Assembly (NCBI GenBank): GCA_035541935.1
Contig: DATKMJ010000070.1
Coordinates: forward strand, 1-47,127
Direction: 5' to 3'
DNA: 47,127 nucleotides
DNA from: Candidatus Binatia bacterium
GTDB taxonomy: Bacteria; Vulcanimicrobiota; Vulcanimicrobiia; Vulcanimicrobiales; Vulcanimicrobiaceae
This document shows positions 32,539 through 47,127 of the stretch, one piece after another. Made by a program: the position numbers and the translations under genes. Every line of letters begins with the position of its first letter. The first letter of the stretch is position 1. The notes under the pieces were generated by a model. The model did not search any database. It saw only the letters and a list, made by a program, of their open reading frames with translations, and was not told the DNA's origin.

Positions 32539-33863
32539 TCCGCGCGATCGTCCTCGCCGCCGGCAAGGGAACCCGGATGAAGAGCGAGCGGACGAAGGTG
32601 CTCCACGAGATCTGCGGACGGCCGATGCTGTGGTACGTGCTGCGCGCGCTGCGAGGTGCGGGGATAACCGAGATTCTCGTCGTGACCAACGACGAGTTGG
32701 AGGCGCGCATCGGCGAGTTCGGCGTCGCCGGCGTCGTCCAAGGCGAGCAGCTCGGCACGGGCCACGCGGTGCAGATCGCGCTCGAGCGGCTGGAACCGAG
32801 CGCGGGCGGCCGCATCGTGATTGCCTCCGGCGACATGCCGCTCGTGCCCGAGGAGCTGTTTCTCGCGATGACGGAGTCGCTCGACGGCGCCGCGATGGCG
32901 CTCGTCACCGCGAAGATGCCGCTTCCTTCAAATTTCGGACGCGTCGTGCGGCGCGACGGGAACGTCGAGCGGATCGTCGAGGTGCGCGACGCTACCCCGG
33001 AAGAGCTGGCGATCGAGGAGATGAATGCTGGAATCTACGCGTTCGACGACGCGGCGCTGCGCGACGCCGTGGCGCGGCTGCGCCCGGACAACGCGCAATC
33101 GGAGTACTACCTGACCGACGCCGTTTCGTACCTGGCCGGCGCGGGGAAGCGAATTCGGCCGATCCCCGCCGGCGATCATCTGCACGTGCTCGGCATCAAC
33201 GACCGCGTCGAACTTGCCGCCGCGCGCGCGGAGATGAACCTGCGGCTCTGCGCGCGTCACATGCGCGACGGCGTGACGATCGTGAATCCCGACGCCACCT
33301 ATCTCGAGCCCGAACTGGAGATCGGTCGCGACACGGTCGTCTATCCGAACACGACGATCGCGCGCCTCTCCGAGATCGGCGCCGGCTGTACGATCGGCCC
33401 GAACAGCCGGCTTTCGAACGCGCGGCTGGGCGCGCGGGTCACCGTACGCGAGAGCGTCGTCACCGACGCATCCGTCGGCGACGACGTTACGATCGGGCCG
33501 TTCGCGCATCTTCGCGGCGAAACGAAGGTCTCGGAGCGCGTGCACGTCGGCAACTTCGTCGAGATCAAGAAGTCGCTGCTGGCTCGCGGCGTCAAGGTGA
33601 GCCATCTCTCCTATCTCGGCGACGCGACGATCGGGGAAGATACGAACGTCGGCGCGGGAACGATCACCTGCAACTACGACGGCGAGCAGAAGCACGAGAC
33701 GTTCGTCGGCAGCGACGTCTCGATCGGCTCGAACACGTCCCTCGTGGCGCCGGTCATCGTCGGCGACGGCGCGCTCACCGGCGCCGGCTCGGTCGTCACG
33801 AAAGACGTTCCGCCGGGCGAACGGGTCGCCGGAAATCCCGCGCGCCCGCTTCCGAAGAAATGA
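32535..33863 (+). CDS. glmU: Bifunctional GlmU (uridylyltransferase/acetyltransferase)
   Basis: A 442-aa GlmU from GTG 32535 (GTGA with gltX). The pyrophosphorylase domain begins LAAGKGTRMKSERTKVLH; QLGTGHAV and NAGIYAF bind the nucleotide sugar. From ~residue 245 a left-handed beta-helix of hexapeptide repeats carries the acetyltransferase (GPFAHLRGETKV, VGNFVEIKKS, GAGTITCNYDG). It makes UDP-GlcNAc for peptidoglycan and envelope glycans. In Bacillus glmU precedes prs-ctc-pth; here those genes lie just beyond but inverted. It overlaps the next gene by ATGA. Confidence 0.97.
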   Translation: MIRAIVLAAGKGTRMKSERTKVLHEICGRPMLWYVLRALRGAGITEILVVTNDELEARIGEFGVAGVVQGEQLGTGHAVQIALERLEPSAGGRIVIASGDMPLVPEELFLAMTESLDGAAMALVTAKMPLPSNFGRVVRRDGNVERIVEVRDATPEELAIEEMNAGIYAFDDAALRDAVARLRPDNAQSEYYLTDAVSYLAGAGKRIRPIPAGDHLHVLGINDRVELAAARAEMNLRLCARHMRDGVTIVNPDATYLEPELEIGRDTVVYPNTTIARLSEIGAGCTIGPNSRLSNARLGARVTVRESVVTDASVGDDVTIGPFAHLRGETKVSERVHVGNFVEIKKSLLARGVKVSHLSYLGDATIGEDTNVGAGTITCNYDGEQKHETFVGSDVSIGSNTSLVAPVIVGDGALTGAGSVVTKDVPPGERVAGNPARPLPKK

Positions 33864-34981
33864 GAACGCTGCTCGGCCTGCTTCTCGGACTGCTCGTGCT
33901 GGCGACAGGAGCGGCGATCGCGAGCGAACGGCCCGACGCGCTCGGCCGCCGCGTCGACTCGATTCCGCAGAGCGTCTTGCTCTCGCAGCCGGCGACGGCG
34001 CTCGTGGATGGCGCGCGCCAAGCCGGCGCGCTGCGCCGCGCGCATTGGACCGTCACGGGCTGGATTCTCATTCAGATCTTCGAGGCGATCGCGCTCTTCT
34101 ATCTGTGGAGCTCGGGCGGCGCGGCGGGACTGCGCGATTGGTTGCGCAAGCGCGTCGCGCAGGAGTGGAACGTCCGCTTCCTCTTCGGCGCGGCGCTCGC
34201 GCTCGTCGCGCGGCTCGCGGCCCTCATTCCGTCGTTCTATCTCTATCGCGTCGATCGGACGCTCGATCTCACCTTCGAGCTGACGCGCTGGTGGCTGCTC
34301 TACTGGGCGTTTCACACGATCCTGGGGATGGTTATCGCCGGCGTGATCGCAGCCGTCGTGCTCGGGCTCGTCGCTCGCACGCACCAGTGGTACGTCTACA
34401 CGATTATCGCGATTCTAGCGGCCAGCGTCGGCTGGGCCTACGCGCGCCCGTACGTGACGCTCCCCGATGCTCACGCGCTCTTCGTCCACCCGCCGCACTC
34501 GCAGGTGACGGTGATGGTCGAAGGCCTTCCCGGAAGCACGCCGCCCGAGATCGACTACCTTGCCGCCTTCGAACTCGGCCACGTCGTTCACGGCGACGCG
34601 CTCTCGATCGCACTGATCGAGGGAGGCGTGATCATCGTCTTCGCCTCGATTGCGGTTTTCATCGCGGATCGCATCCGCTTCCGGCGCGACGACGATCCGC
34701 TCTCGCGCCTCGCGATCGTCGGCGCGCTGCTCGCGCTCGTCTACATCGTCGCCGTGCCCGTGCGCAACGCCGCGGTGCGAGCCTACGATTTCGACGCCGA
34801 CAAGTATGCGGTCGCGCTGACGCGCGACCCGGGCGCCGCGGTCCGGGCGCTCGTGCGTTCGGCCGACGAGCGGATGATCGAGGTCTGTCCGGAGTGGACC
34901 GCGCGCCTCTTCCTCTACACGGCGCCGGGAACCGGCGCTCGCGTCGCCGCGATCAACCGGGTTCCGAGCGCCTGTCCGTAG
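33860..34981 (+). CDS. Degenerate Ste24/M48-like membrane protein
   Basis: A 373-aa membrane protein coupled to glmU by ATGA. Its layout follows CAAX-protease Ste24 (M48): leader helix, FYLWSSGGAAGLRDWL, long helices including WWLLYWAF, a conserved loop, then two C-terminal helices. The zinc motif HExxH is Phe237-Glu-Leu-Gly-His241 (AAFELGHVVHGD), with the first His replaced. The third-ligand region (normally E-x-x-AD) is YDFDADKYAV, with Asp for Glu. The final SHPP-type motif is YTAPG. It thus seems unable to bind catalytic zinc normally. An inactive family member that binds substrate or partners is possible; this is inferred by eye. Confidence 0.72.
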   Translation: MRTLLGLLLGLLVLATGAAIASERPDALGRRVDSIPQSVLLSQPATALVDGARQAGALRRAHWTVTGWILIQIFEAIALFYLWSSGGAAGLRDWLRKRVAQEWNVRFLFGAALALVARLAALIPSFYLYRVDRTLDLTFELTRWWLLYWAFHTILGMVIAGVIAAVVLGLVARTHQWYVYTIIAILAASVGWAYARPYVTLPDAHALFVHPPHSQVTVMVEGLPGSTPPEIDYLAAFELGHVVHGDALSIALIEGGVIIVFASIAVFIADRIRFRRDDDPLSRLAIVGALLALVYIVAVPVRNAAVRAYDFDADKYAVALTRDPGAAVRALVRSADERMIEVCPEWTARLFLYTAPGTGARVAAINRVPSACP

Positions 34982-35558
34982 GCGCCTGCGGCGCCCACGT
35001 GTTGACGAACTGCATCGCGGCTTCGAGTCCGTCGTCGAGCCAGCGCTCGACGCCGTCGGCAGCGGCGGAGATAATCGCCGGCAGTTCCCGGCGCTCGTCG
35101 TCGCGGAAGCGCCCGAGGACGTGATCGACGCCGTCGGACTCGGGGCGGCCGAGGCCGACGCGAATCCGCGGGAACTCCTCGCCGATCGTTGCGATCACCG
35201 AGCGCAGGCCGTTGTGGCCCCCGTGTCCGCCGCCCGGCCGCATTCGGATCTTACCGAAGGGCAGGTCCATGTCGTCGCTGATCACGAGCACATCGTGCGG
35301 CGGCGTGCGATACCACGACGAGATCAGCCGCACCGGCGTGCCGGAGAGATTCATGAACTGCAGCGGTTTGACGAAGACGACCCCGCGCGCCGAATCGAAG
35401 GCTTGAAACGCGCCGTCGTGTTTCTTCCACTTTGCGATGGCGTACCGGCGCGCCACTTCGTCGGCGACCATATAGCCGACGTTGTGACGCGTCTGCGCGT
35501 ATTCCGGGCCGGGATTTCCCAGTCCGACGACGAGCCGCGGAGGTGGTCGAGCGGCTAT
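34953..35558 (-). CDS. pth: Peptidyl-tRNA hydrolase, probable AUA start
   Basis: A 201-aa Pth if started at ATA 35556-35558. The sequence from there reads RLVVGLGNPGPEYAQTRHNVGYM, holding the family's essential Asn (GLGNPG) and catalytic His (TRHNVG). The only ordinary start, ATG 35471, lies after both and would give a dead enzyme. ATA forms an ATAG four-base overlap with the rplY stop, and GGAGG lies four bases upstream. The rest is normal (FVKPLQFMNLSG, ISDDMDLPFGKIR, GGHGGHNGLRS). It recycles peptidyl-tRNA. Its 3' end overlaps the M48-like gene by 29 bases. Confidence 0.9.
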   Translation of the reverse strand: MAARPPPRLVVGLGNPGPEYAQTRHNVGYMVADEVARRYAIAKWKKHDGAFQAFDSARGVVFVKPLQFMNLSGTPVRLISSWYRTPPHDVLVISDDMDLPFGKIRMRPGGGHGGHNGLRSVIATIGEEFPRIRVGLGRPESDGVDHVLGRFRDDERRELPAIISAAADGVERWLDDGLEAAMQFVNTWAPQAPTDRRSEPG

Positions 35559-36214
35559 TGCGCCTCCGGAGCGGGAGTCTCGGCCGCGCCGATGACTTCA
35601 GGCTCCGCCGGCGCTTCGGGCGTCGCCGCCGCCTCTTCGAGTTCGCGCGCCGTGCGCGATGCCTCGATTGCAACGACGACCGTCTCGGGCGGCGTGAGCA
35701 GTTTGAAACCGGCCGGCAGCTTAATTTCGCCGGCGGTCACGTGCTCGTGGATGCCGAGCTCGGTTACGTCGATCTCGATGTTCTCGGGAATTTGATTCGC
35801 AGGTCCGGCGACCTCGAGCTCGTGCGTGATCACGTCCATCACCGCGCCCGCGTTGCGGACGCCCTCGGCAACGCCGACCGTGACGATCGCAAGCCGCGCG
35901 TCGATCTCCTCGTCGGCCGAGACGCGCTGCAGGTCGGCGTGGACGATGCGTCGCGACACGGGATGGCGCTGGATCTCGCGGACGAACGCGGTCTGGTGCT
36001 TTCGCGAGCCCTCGGTGAGCGTGATGATCGCGTTGCGCCCGGCGTGATGGAGCAGCTCGCCGAACGCGTGCGCGTCGAGGGCGAGATGTTCGGGGACGAC
36101 GCCGTGTCCGTAGAGCACCGCCGGGATCTTCCCGGCCGCGCGCAGCGCCTGCGAGCCGGTCGTGCCGACCTTTTCGCGCCGCTCGACGGCGAGGTTCAAT
36201 TCTTTCTTAGCCAC
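35555..36214 (-). CDS. rplY: 50S ribosomal protein L25, CTC family
   Basis: A 219-aa L25/CTC protein: the N-terminal 5S rRNA-binding domain (residues ~5-95, KIPAVLYGHGVVPEHLAL, VREIQRHPVSRRIVHADL) and a TL5-type C-terminal domain (IEIDVTELGIHEHVTAGEIKLP). An Ala/Glu/Pro-rich tail (EEAAATPEAPAEPEV) ends it. It binds 5S rRNA in the large subunit. Lies 23 bases after prs and overlaps pth by ATAG, the same prs-ctc-pth order as in Bacillus. Confidence 0.95.
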   Translation of the reverse strand: MAKKELNLAVERREKVGTTGSQALRAAGKIPAVLYGHGVVPEHLALDAHAFGELLHHAGRNAIITLTEGSRKHQTAFVREIQRHPVSRRIVHADLQRVSADEEIDARLAIVTVGVAEGVRNAGAVMDVITHELEVAGPANQIPENIEIDVTELGIHEHVTAGEIKLPAGFKLLTPPETVVVAIEASRTARELEEAAATPEAPAEPEVIGAAETPAPEAQ

Positions 36215-36237
36215 GGCTTCCTTTATAAGCGAGGGCG

Positions 36238-37251
36238 CTAGACGGCCGCTACGACTTCCGCCGCCCCGACGATCGGCTCGGGCGCCTCGTCGCCCGCGAA
36301 GAGCTCGGAGATCGAGCGGTTGGTCGTGATGCGGCTGATCGCGTCGGCGAAGATCTGCGCGATCGAGAGCTGGACGAACTTCGGATGCTGCGCGACATCC
36401 TCGAACGGGACGGTGTTGGTGACGAGGATCTTCTCGATCTCCGACTGCTCGAGCACGTCGATCGCCTCTCCGGCGAAGAGACCGTGCGAGGCGACGGTGA
36501 AGACGCGCGTCGCGCCGCGGGCCTTGATCGCCTCGGCGGCTTTGGCGAGCGTGCCGCCCGTCGAGATCATGTCGTCCACGACGACCGCGACGCGTCCGGC
36601 GACGTCGCCGACGATGTCGGTCACCTCGGCAACGTCGGGCACCGGCCGCCGCTTAAAGACGATTGCGAGCGAGCTGTTCAGCCGCTTGGCGAAAAGTTCG
36701 GCGCGATGCACGCCGCCGGCGTCGGGCGAGACGACGACGATCTTGTCGTCGCAGAGGCCCTCTTTCTTGAGGTAGTTGCAGAGCACGGGCATCGCCATCA
36801 AGTTGTCGACCGGAATGTCGAAGAAGCCTTGGATCTGAGCGGCGTGCAAATCCATCGTGACGATGCGCTTCGCGCCGGTGATCTTGAGCAGGTTCGCGAT
36901 CACCTTGGCCGAGATCGGTTCGCGGCCTTTCGTCTTCTTGTCTTGTTTTGCGTATCCGTAATACGGAATCACGGCGGTGATGCGCGCTGCCGACGCCCGG
37001 CGCAGCGCGTCGATCATCAGCAGCAACTCCATCACGGCGTCGTTGACGCCTTTGCCGTTGGGAGCTTTGCAGATGGACTGGACGACGAAGACTTCCGAGC
37101 CGCGGACGTTCTCGCCGATCTCGACTCGCGTCTCTTCGTTTTTGAACTCGGAAACCAGCGCCTTGCCGACGTGAAGCCGCAGGCGCTTGGCGATCTCCTC
37201 TGCCAGCTGCGGATTGGAGTTTCCGCAGAAGATCAGGGGGTTCTGAGTCAT
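36238..37251 (-). CDS. prs: Ribose-phosphate pyrophosphokinase
   Basis: A 337-aa PRPP synthetase. [18 protein letters not shown] opens the first Rossmann domain; [21 protein letters not shown] is the flexible loop, [20 protein letters not shown] the active-site helix, [11 protein letters not shown] and [13 protein letters not shown] the ribose-phosphate loop. It makes PRPP for nucleotides, histidine and tryptophan. The C-terminal end is ~20 residues longer than usual ([16 protein letters not shown]). It is divergent from uvrB; the 5' ends are 59 bases apart. Confidence 0.97.
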   Translation of the reverse strand: MTQNPLIFCGNSNPQLAEEIAKRLRLHVGKALVSEFKNEETRVEIGENVRGSEVFVVQSICKAPNGKGVNDAVMELLLMIDALRRASAARITAVIPYYGYAKQDKKTKGREPISAKVIANLLKITGAKRIVTMDLHAAQIQGFFDIPVDNLMAMPVLCNYLKKEGLCDDKIVVVSPDAGGVHRAELFAKRLNSSLAIVFKRRPVPDVAEVTDIVGDVAGRVAVVVDDMISTGGTLAKAAEAIKARGATRVFTVASHGLFAGEAIDVLEQSEIEKILVTNTVPFEDVAQHPKFVQLSIAQIFADAISRITTNRSISELFAGDEAPEPIVGAAEVVAAV

Positions 37252-37310
37252 GGCCGCTCGCTTCGCTGGCTGGAACGTTCGGCCCTCGGAGGTTGTTCTA
37301 TGGGAAGGCA

Positions 37311-39356
37311 GTGGCTCAAGAGTTCACCCTCGTTTCGCCCTTTGCGCTGGCCGGCGATCAGCCGGCCGCGACGGACGCGCTCGCCCGCGGGGTCGCGCGC
37401 GGCGACCGCGAGCAGACGCTGCTCGGCGTCACGGGGAGCGGCAAGACGATGGCGATGGCGCGGACGATCGAGCTCGTGCAGAAGCCGACGCTCGTGCTCT
37501 GCCACAACAAGACGCTCGCGGCCCAGCTCTGCGCCGAGTTCCGCGAGTTCTTCCCGCGCAACGCCGTCGAGTACTTCGTCTCGTACTTCGACTACTATCA
37601 GCCCGAAGCGTACGTGCCATCCACCGACACCTACATCGAGAAGGACAGCTCGATCAACGACGAGATCGAGCGCCTGCGGCACTCGGCGACGCAGTCGCTG
37701 CTGACGCGCCGCGACACGCTCATCGTCGCCTCGGTCTCCTGCATCTTCGGATTGGGCTCGCCTTCGGACTACATGGAGATGTCGGCTCGCGTGCGGGTCG
37801 GGGATGCGATCGACCGCGACGTCCTGCTGCGCAAACTCGTCGACATGCAGTACCGGCGCAACGACCTCAACCTCGTCCGCGGCACGTTCCGCGTGCGCGG
37901 CGACACGCTCGAGTTCGTCGGCGTGGACGAAGAGCTCGTCCACCGGATCGGCTTCTTCGGCGACGAGGTCGAGGCGATCAACGTCGTCAACATGCTCACC
38001 GGCGAGTACGTCGAGAGCAAGGACGAACTGCTTATCTTTCCGGCAAAGCATTTCATCACGCCGGAAGAGAAGCTGCGGCGCGCGATCGTCTCGATCGAGG
38101 CCGAACTCGAGGAGCGCCTCGCCTACTTCCGCCGCCACGGCAAGCTGCTCGAAGCGCAGCGTCTCGAGATGCGCACCCGCTACGACCTCGACATGCTGCG
38201 CGAGGTCGGCTACTGCAACGGGATCGAGAACTACTCGCGCCATCTCACCGGCCGCGAGGCGGGCTCGACGCCGTGGTGTCTCATCGATTTCTTTCCGAAG
38301 GATTGGATGCTCTTCGTCGACGAGTCGCACGTCACGCTTCCGCAGGTCCGCGGCATGTACGCGGGCGACCGGTCGCGCAAGCAGATCCTCGTCGAACACG
38401 GCTTCCGGCTGCCGAGCGCGCTCGACAACCGGCCGCTGACGTATGCCGAGTTCGACGAGCACATCTCGCAGGCGATCTACGTCTCGGCGACGCCTCGCAA
38501 CTACGAGCGCGAGCGCAGCTCGCAGGTCGTCGAGATGATCATTCGCCCGACGGGGCTCGTCGATCCGGAAGTCGAGGTGCGGCCGACGCGCAATCAGGTG
38601 GACGACCTGATGGAGGAGATTCGGCAACGCGCCGAGCGCCGCGAGCGCGTTCTCGTGACGACCCTCACGAAGAAGATGGCCGAAGACCTCACCGATTACT
38701 TGATCGAGAACGGTTTGCGCGTGCGGTACCTGCACAGCGAGGTGGATACGCTCGAGCGCGTCGCGATTCTCCGCGATCTGCGCGCCGGCGTCTTCGACGT
38801 GCTCGTCGGCATCAATCTGCTGCGCGAGGGCCTCGATCTGCCCGAGGTCTCGCTCGTCGGGATCCTCGACGCCGACAAGGAGAGCTATCTTCGCGACAGC
38901 ACCTCGCTGATTCAGACGATCGGCCGCGCCTCTCGAAACGTTGACGGCAAGGTGATCATGTACGCCGACGTCGTCACGGAATCCATGGCGCGCGCGATCG
39001 GCGAGACGCGCCGGCGGCGCGAGATGCAGGTCGAGTACAATCGAGAACGCGGCATCGAGCCGAGGTCCGTGCGCAAGCAGATTCACGACATCCTCAGCAT
39101 GGTCGGCGCGACGCAGGAGAACAAGGCGAAGCTCAAGCTCGACCGCCTGCCGCGCGAGGTGGCGACGAAGATGGCGCGGGACCTCGAACGGCAGATGCGC
39201 GACGCAGCGGCCGGGCTCGAGTTCGAGAAGGCGGCCGCGCTGCGCGACGAGCTCATCGAGTTGCGCAGGCAAATCGGCGGGAACGAGTCGATCCTCTTCG
39301 GAGGAAAGGCGCCGAAGATTTTCGACAAGGCGTTGGCCGAACTCGTCGAATCATAA
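37311..39356 (+). CDS. uvrB: UvrABC excision nuclease subunit B
   Basis: A 681-aa UvrB when started at GTG 37311. [14 protein letters not shown], Walker A GVTGSGKT (~39-46), the beta-hairpin region [21 protein letters not shown], helicase motifs ([21 protein letters not shown]) and the C-terminal UVR motif ([19 protein letters not shown]) are all present. It verifies DNA damage handed over by UvrA and loads UvrC. TTG 37293 is an alternative start, but its GGAGG touches it directly; the GTG has GGGAAGG two bases upstream, so the start is uncertain by six codons. Confidence 0.97.
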   Translation: MAQEFTLVSPFALAGDQPAATDALARGVARGDREQTLLGVTGSGKTMAMARTIELVQKPTLVLCHNKTLAAQLCAEFREFFPRNAVEYFVSYFDYYQPEAYVPSTDTYIEKDSSINDEIERLRHSATQSLLTRRDTLIVASVSCIFGLGSPSDYMEMSARVRVGDAIDRDVLLRKLVDMQYRRNDLNLVRGTFRVRGDTLEFVGVDEELVHRIGFFGDEVEAINVVNMLTGEYVESKDELLIFPAKHFITPEEKLRRAIVSIEAELEERLAYFRRHGKLLEAQRLEMRTRYDLDMLREVGYCNGIENYSRHLTGREAGSTPWCLIDFFPKDWMLFVDESHVTLPQVRGMYAGDRSRKQILVEHGFRLPSALDNRPLTYAEFDEHISQAIYVSATPRNYERERSSQVVEMIIRPTGLVDPEVEVRPTRNQVDDLMEEIRQRAERRERVLVTTLTKKMAEDLTDYLIENGLRVRYLHSEVDTLERVAILRDLRAGVFDVLVGINLLREGLDLPEVSLVGILDADKESYLRDSTSLIQTIGRASRNVDGKVIMYADVVTESMARAIGETRRRREMQVEYNRERGIEPRSVRKQIHDILSMVGATQENKAKLKLDRLPREVATKMARDLERQMRDAAAGLEFEKAAALRDELIELRRQIGGNESILFGGKAPKIFDKALAELVES

Positions 39357-39360
39357 GGAA

Positions 39361-40179
39361 ATGGGAATTCTGGCCGAGCCGGTCAACGTTCTGACTCGGA
39401 CGGTGACGAGCGTCCCCGACCTCTTAGGCGAACTGGCGATCGTCGCGGCGGTCGTCGCGCTCTGCGTCGGGCTCCACGCCTTTCTCCAGCGGCGTCTGCG
39501 CAGCGACATGCTGCGCCGCCACAACGACGTCGCGGGGTATCTCTTCTCGGCCGTCGGGGTGCTCTATGCGGTCGTGCTCGGCTTCGTCGTCGTCGTCGTC
39601 TGGCAGAAATACGACGGCGCGGTATCCAACGTCGAGAACGAGGTGGACGCGGTTGGAAACCTCTATCACGTCGTGGATGCGTTCACGCCGCCGCTGCGCG
39701 AGGCTATCCGCGAGGATCTGCGACGCTACGTCGAGACCGTCGTCTTCGTCGAGTGGCCGGCGATGGACCGCGGCGCCACCGTTCCTGCGCGCGGGGCCCA
39801 GCAACTCGAACGGATCGCGTTTGCCGTCGATACGTTCCAAGCACGCGATTTCCGCACGTTCGCGGCGCAGCAGGCGGCGATCGCAAACGAGCAGCGCCTG
39901 TTCGACGCGCGCCGCGCTCGCCTGATCGAGGCGGTGCCCGCCGTTCCGACCGTACTCTGGTTCGCGTTGGTCTTCGGAGCGCTCGCGATGGTCTCGTTCT
40001 GCTACATATTCGGTGTCGAAAACCGTCCCGCGCAACTGATGATGACGGCGATCCTCGTCGGCTTGATCGGCATACTCTTCGTCGTGATCGCGGAGTTCTC
40101 GACGCCCTTCTCCGGATCGGTGCGCATCTCGGCCGAGGGCTGGGGCTATCTCGCAACGCATCTGCCGAACGTACGCTAG
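39361..40179 (+). CDS. DUF4239 membrane protein
   Basis: A 272-aa membrane protein, ATG four bases after uvrB. An N-terminal helix (ELAIVAAVVALCVGLHAFL), a conserved HNDVAGYLFSAVGVLYAVVLGFVVVVVW segment, and the NEVDAVGNLYHVVDAF and YVETVVFVEWPAMDRG stretches identify DUF4239. Two further helices close the protein (VLWFALVFGALAMVSF, LMMTAILVGLIGILFVV). Function of the family is unknown. Its position between uvrB and uvrA is probably incidental, but the spacing suggests one transcript. Confidence 0.84.
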   Translation: MGILAEPVNVLTRTVTSVPDLLGELAIVAAVVALCVGLHAFLQRRLRSDMLRRHNDVAGYLFSAVGVLYAVVLGFVVVVVWQKYDGAVSNVENEVDAVGNLYHVVDAFTPPLREAIREDLRRYVETVVFVEWPAMDRGATVPARGAQQLERIAFAVDTFQARDFRTFAAQQAAIANEQRLFDARRARLIEAVPAVPTVLWFALVFGALAMVSFCYIFGVENRPAQLMMTAILVGLIGILFVVIAEFSTPFSGSVRISAEGWGYLATHLPNVR

Positions 40180-40205
40180 ACGGACTTATAGTGAAAGGAC
40201 TCGAT

Positions 40206-40634
40206 ATGACACGACTCTTCACGATGCTCTTCGCAGCGGCGCTCTTCGCCGGCGCGGCCGGCGCCGCGCACGCGCAGTACGCTCCCGGACCGTACGGGCC
40301 GAACGCCGGCCCGAGCACGGCGCCGAGCCCCGTTCCGCTCTCGACCGCGAAACGCGTCTTCGCGCAGCTCCAGGCGGGCAAGATCGATCCCTCGCAACTG
40401 GCGAGCGGCGGGCCCTACGCGAACATGAACGGCGCGACGCTCGCCAACGCGCAGCGGATGGTCGGAAGTCTCGGACCGCCGACGGGATTCGTGCAGACGC
40501 AGTCCACGGTGCAGGGCAACACCGCGGCGGGACTCTACGTCGTCACGTTCCAGAACGGGCAGAAAGTGGACTTCCTGCTCGCGATCGACTCGCAAGGGAA
40601 GATCGAAGGCATGAGCCTCGGCACTCCGCACTAG
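40206..40634 (+). CDS. Small secreted protein
   Basis: A 142-aa protein with a clear Sec signal peptide (RLFTMLFAAALFAGAAGA, cleavage after AHA near residue 23) and a Pro/Gly/Ser-rich linker. The mature domain (FAQLQAGKIDPSQL, NAQRMVGSLGPPTGF, AGLYVVTFQNGQKVDFLLAIDSQGKIEGM) has the helix-then-sheet pattern of DUF3887-like secreted domains, an uncertain match. The ATG at 40206 has AAAGGA six bases upstream; GTG 40191 is weaker. Its stop overlaps the HAD start by one base (TAGTG). Confidence 0.72.
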   Translation: MTRLFTMLFAAALFAGAAGAAHAQYAPGPYGPNAGPSTAPSPVPLSTAKRVFAQLQAGKIDPSQLASGGPYANMNGATLANAQRMVGSLGPPTGFVQTQSTVQGNTAAGLYVVTFQNGQKVDFLLAIDSQGKIEGMSLGTPH

Positions 40635-41395
40635 TGGAACCCCGCGTCACCCCGAGCGGCGTCGAAGCGGGTATCGAAATCGTCCTCTTCGACTTGGACG
40701 ATACGCTGCACGACGACACCTACGCCTATCAGAGCGCCGCCGATGAGGTGGCGCGCGAGGTGGCGGCGGAGCACGGGATCGACGCGCTCGCGCTCAAGGC
40801 GGCATACATCGCCGAGGCCGAGGGTTTCTGGCACCGGCTTACCGCCGACGACCTGAAGGTAAAGCTCGCGAACCTCCGCGCGAGCATGTGGCAGACGGCG
40901 TTGGATAGCGTCGGCGCGGGCGACGATCCCGCGCTCGCGCAGCGGAGCGCGGAACGATACAACGCCTATCGGGTCAAGTACTTCACGCTCTTTCCGGGCG
41001 CGATCGACGTGCTGCGCGCGCTGCGCGAGCGCGGCATGAAGCTCGGTATCGTAACGAACGGGCTCTCCGAGACGCACCGCGAGAAGATCGCGCTGCTCCA
41101 GATCGGCGAGTACTTCGACGCGATCTTTCTCTCCGACGAGGTCGGCATGGTCAAGCCCGACCCGCTGCTCTTCGCTCACGCTTGCCGAACGCTCGGCGGA
41201 TCCCCCGCGCGCAGCGCGATGGTCGGCGACCGCTACGACCGCGACATCCGCGGCGCGATGAAGGCCGGACTCTACACGATCTGGCTCAACGTCCGCGACG
41301 AGCCCCTGCCGGCGGGCGCCGAGCCCCCCGACGCGACCTGCGGCACGCTCGCACAGGCGGGGCGCATACTTCTGGAGCCCGCCGCGGTTTCCTAA
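40634..41395 (+). CDS. HAD-family hydrolase (subfamily IA)
   Basis: A 253-aa HAD phosphatase. Motif I is Asp20-Leu-Asp22 (FDLDDTL), motif [13 protein letters not shown], motif III VKPDP with its Lys, and motif [17 protein letters not shown]. The cap is helical, as in YjjG/YfnB-type phosphatases for small phosphorylated metabolites; substrate is unknown. The first ~15 residues ([12 protein letters not shown]) are encoded by DNA matching the repeat at the window's right end (40646-40671), so this N-terminus may be repeat-derived. No other ATG or GTG lies before motif I. Confidence 0.88.
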   Translation: MEPRVTPSGVEAGIEIVLFDLDDTLHDDTYAYQSAADEVAREVAAEHGIDALALKAAYIAEAEGFWHRLTADDLKVKLANLRASMWQTALDSVGAGDDPALAQRSAERYNAYRVKYFTLFPGAIDVLRALRERGMKLGIVTNGLSETHREKIALLQIGEYFDAIFLSDEVGMVKPDPLLFAHACRTLGGSPARSAMVGDRYDRDIRGAMKAGLYTIWLNVRDEPLPAGAEPPDATCGTLAQAGRILLEPAAVS

Positions 41396-41398
41396 ATC

Positions 41399-47127
<5,729 letters not shown>

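Overview
This window is a gene-dense, very GC-rich bacterial chromosome segment made almost entirely of core and metabolic genes on both strands. No tRNA, rRNA, prophage, IS element or CRISPR array was seen. The infC-rpmI-rplT, TrmH-family methyltransferase-pheS-pheT-cvpA and prs-rplY-pth orders recall Firmicutes/Terrabacteria gene neighbourhoods. Codon usage is strongly G/C-ending. I suspect a deep-branching high-GC soil lineage such as Candidatus Eremiobacterota (WPS-2), but this is a low-confidence guess from gene content and composition alone.

Layout. 1-7.2 kb: sirtuin tail, amino-acid permease, a small secreted protein, Hsp20 and Lon (a proteostasis pair), SelD and a class V aminotransferase. 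7.2-12.4 kb, minus strand: small membrane protein, TrmH-family rRNA methyltransferase, a 33-aa YqzL-like microprotein, pheS, pheT, cvpA. 12.4-14.7 kb: a Nudix hydrolase, a small unknown, and a beta-lactamase-fold protein whose catalytic SxxK is lost. 14.7-16.05 kb, minus strand: infC-rpmI-rplT behind a structured leader with an intrinsic terminator; infC appears to start at AUA. 16.05-20.3 kb: ornithine aminotransferase, two alpha/beta hydrolases and 3-methyladenine glycosylase I. 20.2-27.9 kb, minus strand: a four-gene run of GH125 alpha-mannosidase, tricorn-type protease, DUF2723 and GT39 membrane glycosyltransferases. 27.9-31.1 kb: a MeaB GTPase with a split B12-dependent acyl-CoA mutase whose active-site residues are those of isobutyryl-CoA mutase, not methylmalonyl-CoA mutase. 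31.1-35.0 kb: gltX, glmU and a degenerate Ste24/M48-like membrane protein. 35.0-37.3 kb, minus strand: prs, rplY, pth; pth also seems to need an AUA start. 37.3-46.7 kb: uvrB, DUF4239 protein, secreted protein, HAD phosphatase, uvrA, VOC protein, ligA. 46.7-47.1 kb: a compound repeat array that supplies the ligA stop codon.

Themes. Many adjacent genes overlap by four bases (GTGA, ATGA, and in pth ATAG), so translational coupling seems to be a general habit here. Two separate proteins keep an enzyme fold but have lost catalytic residues. The most testable novelties are the two AUA starts, the infC leader, the microprotein plus hairpin ahead of pheS, the isobutyryl-CoA mutase assignment with a small coupled ORF between its subunits, the mannose-type cluster, and the repeat array with a matching relic inside a coding region.
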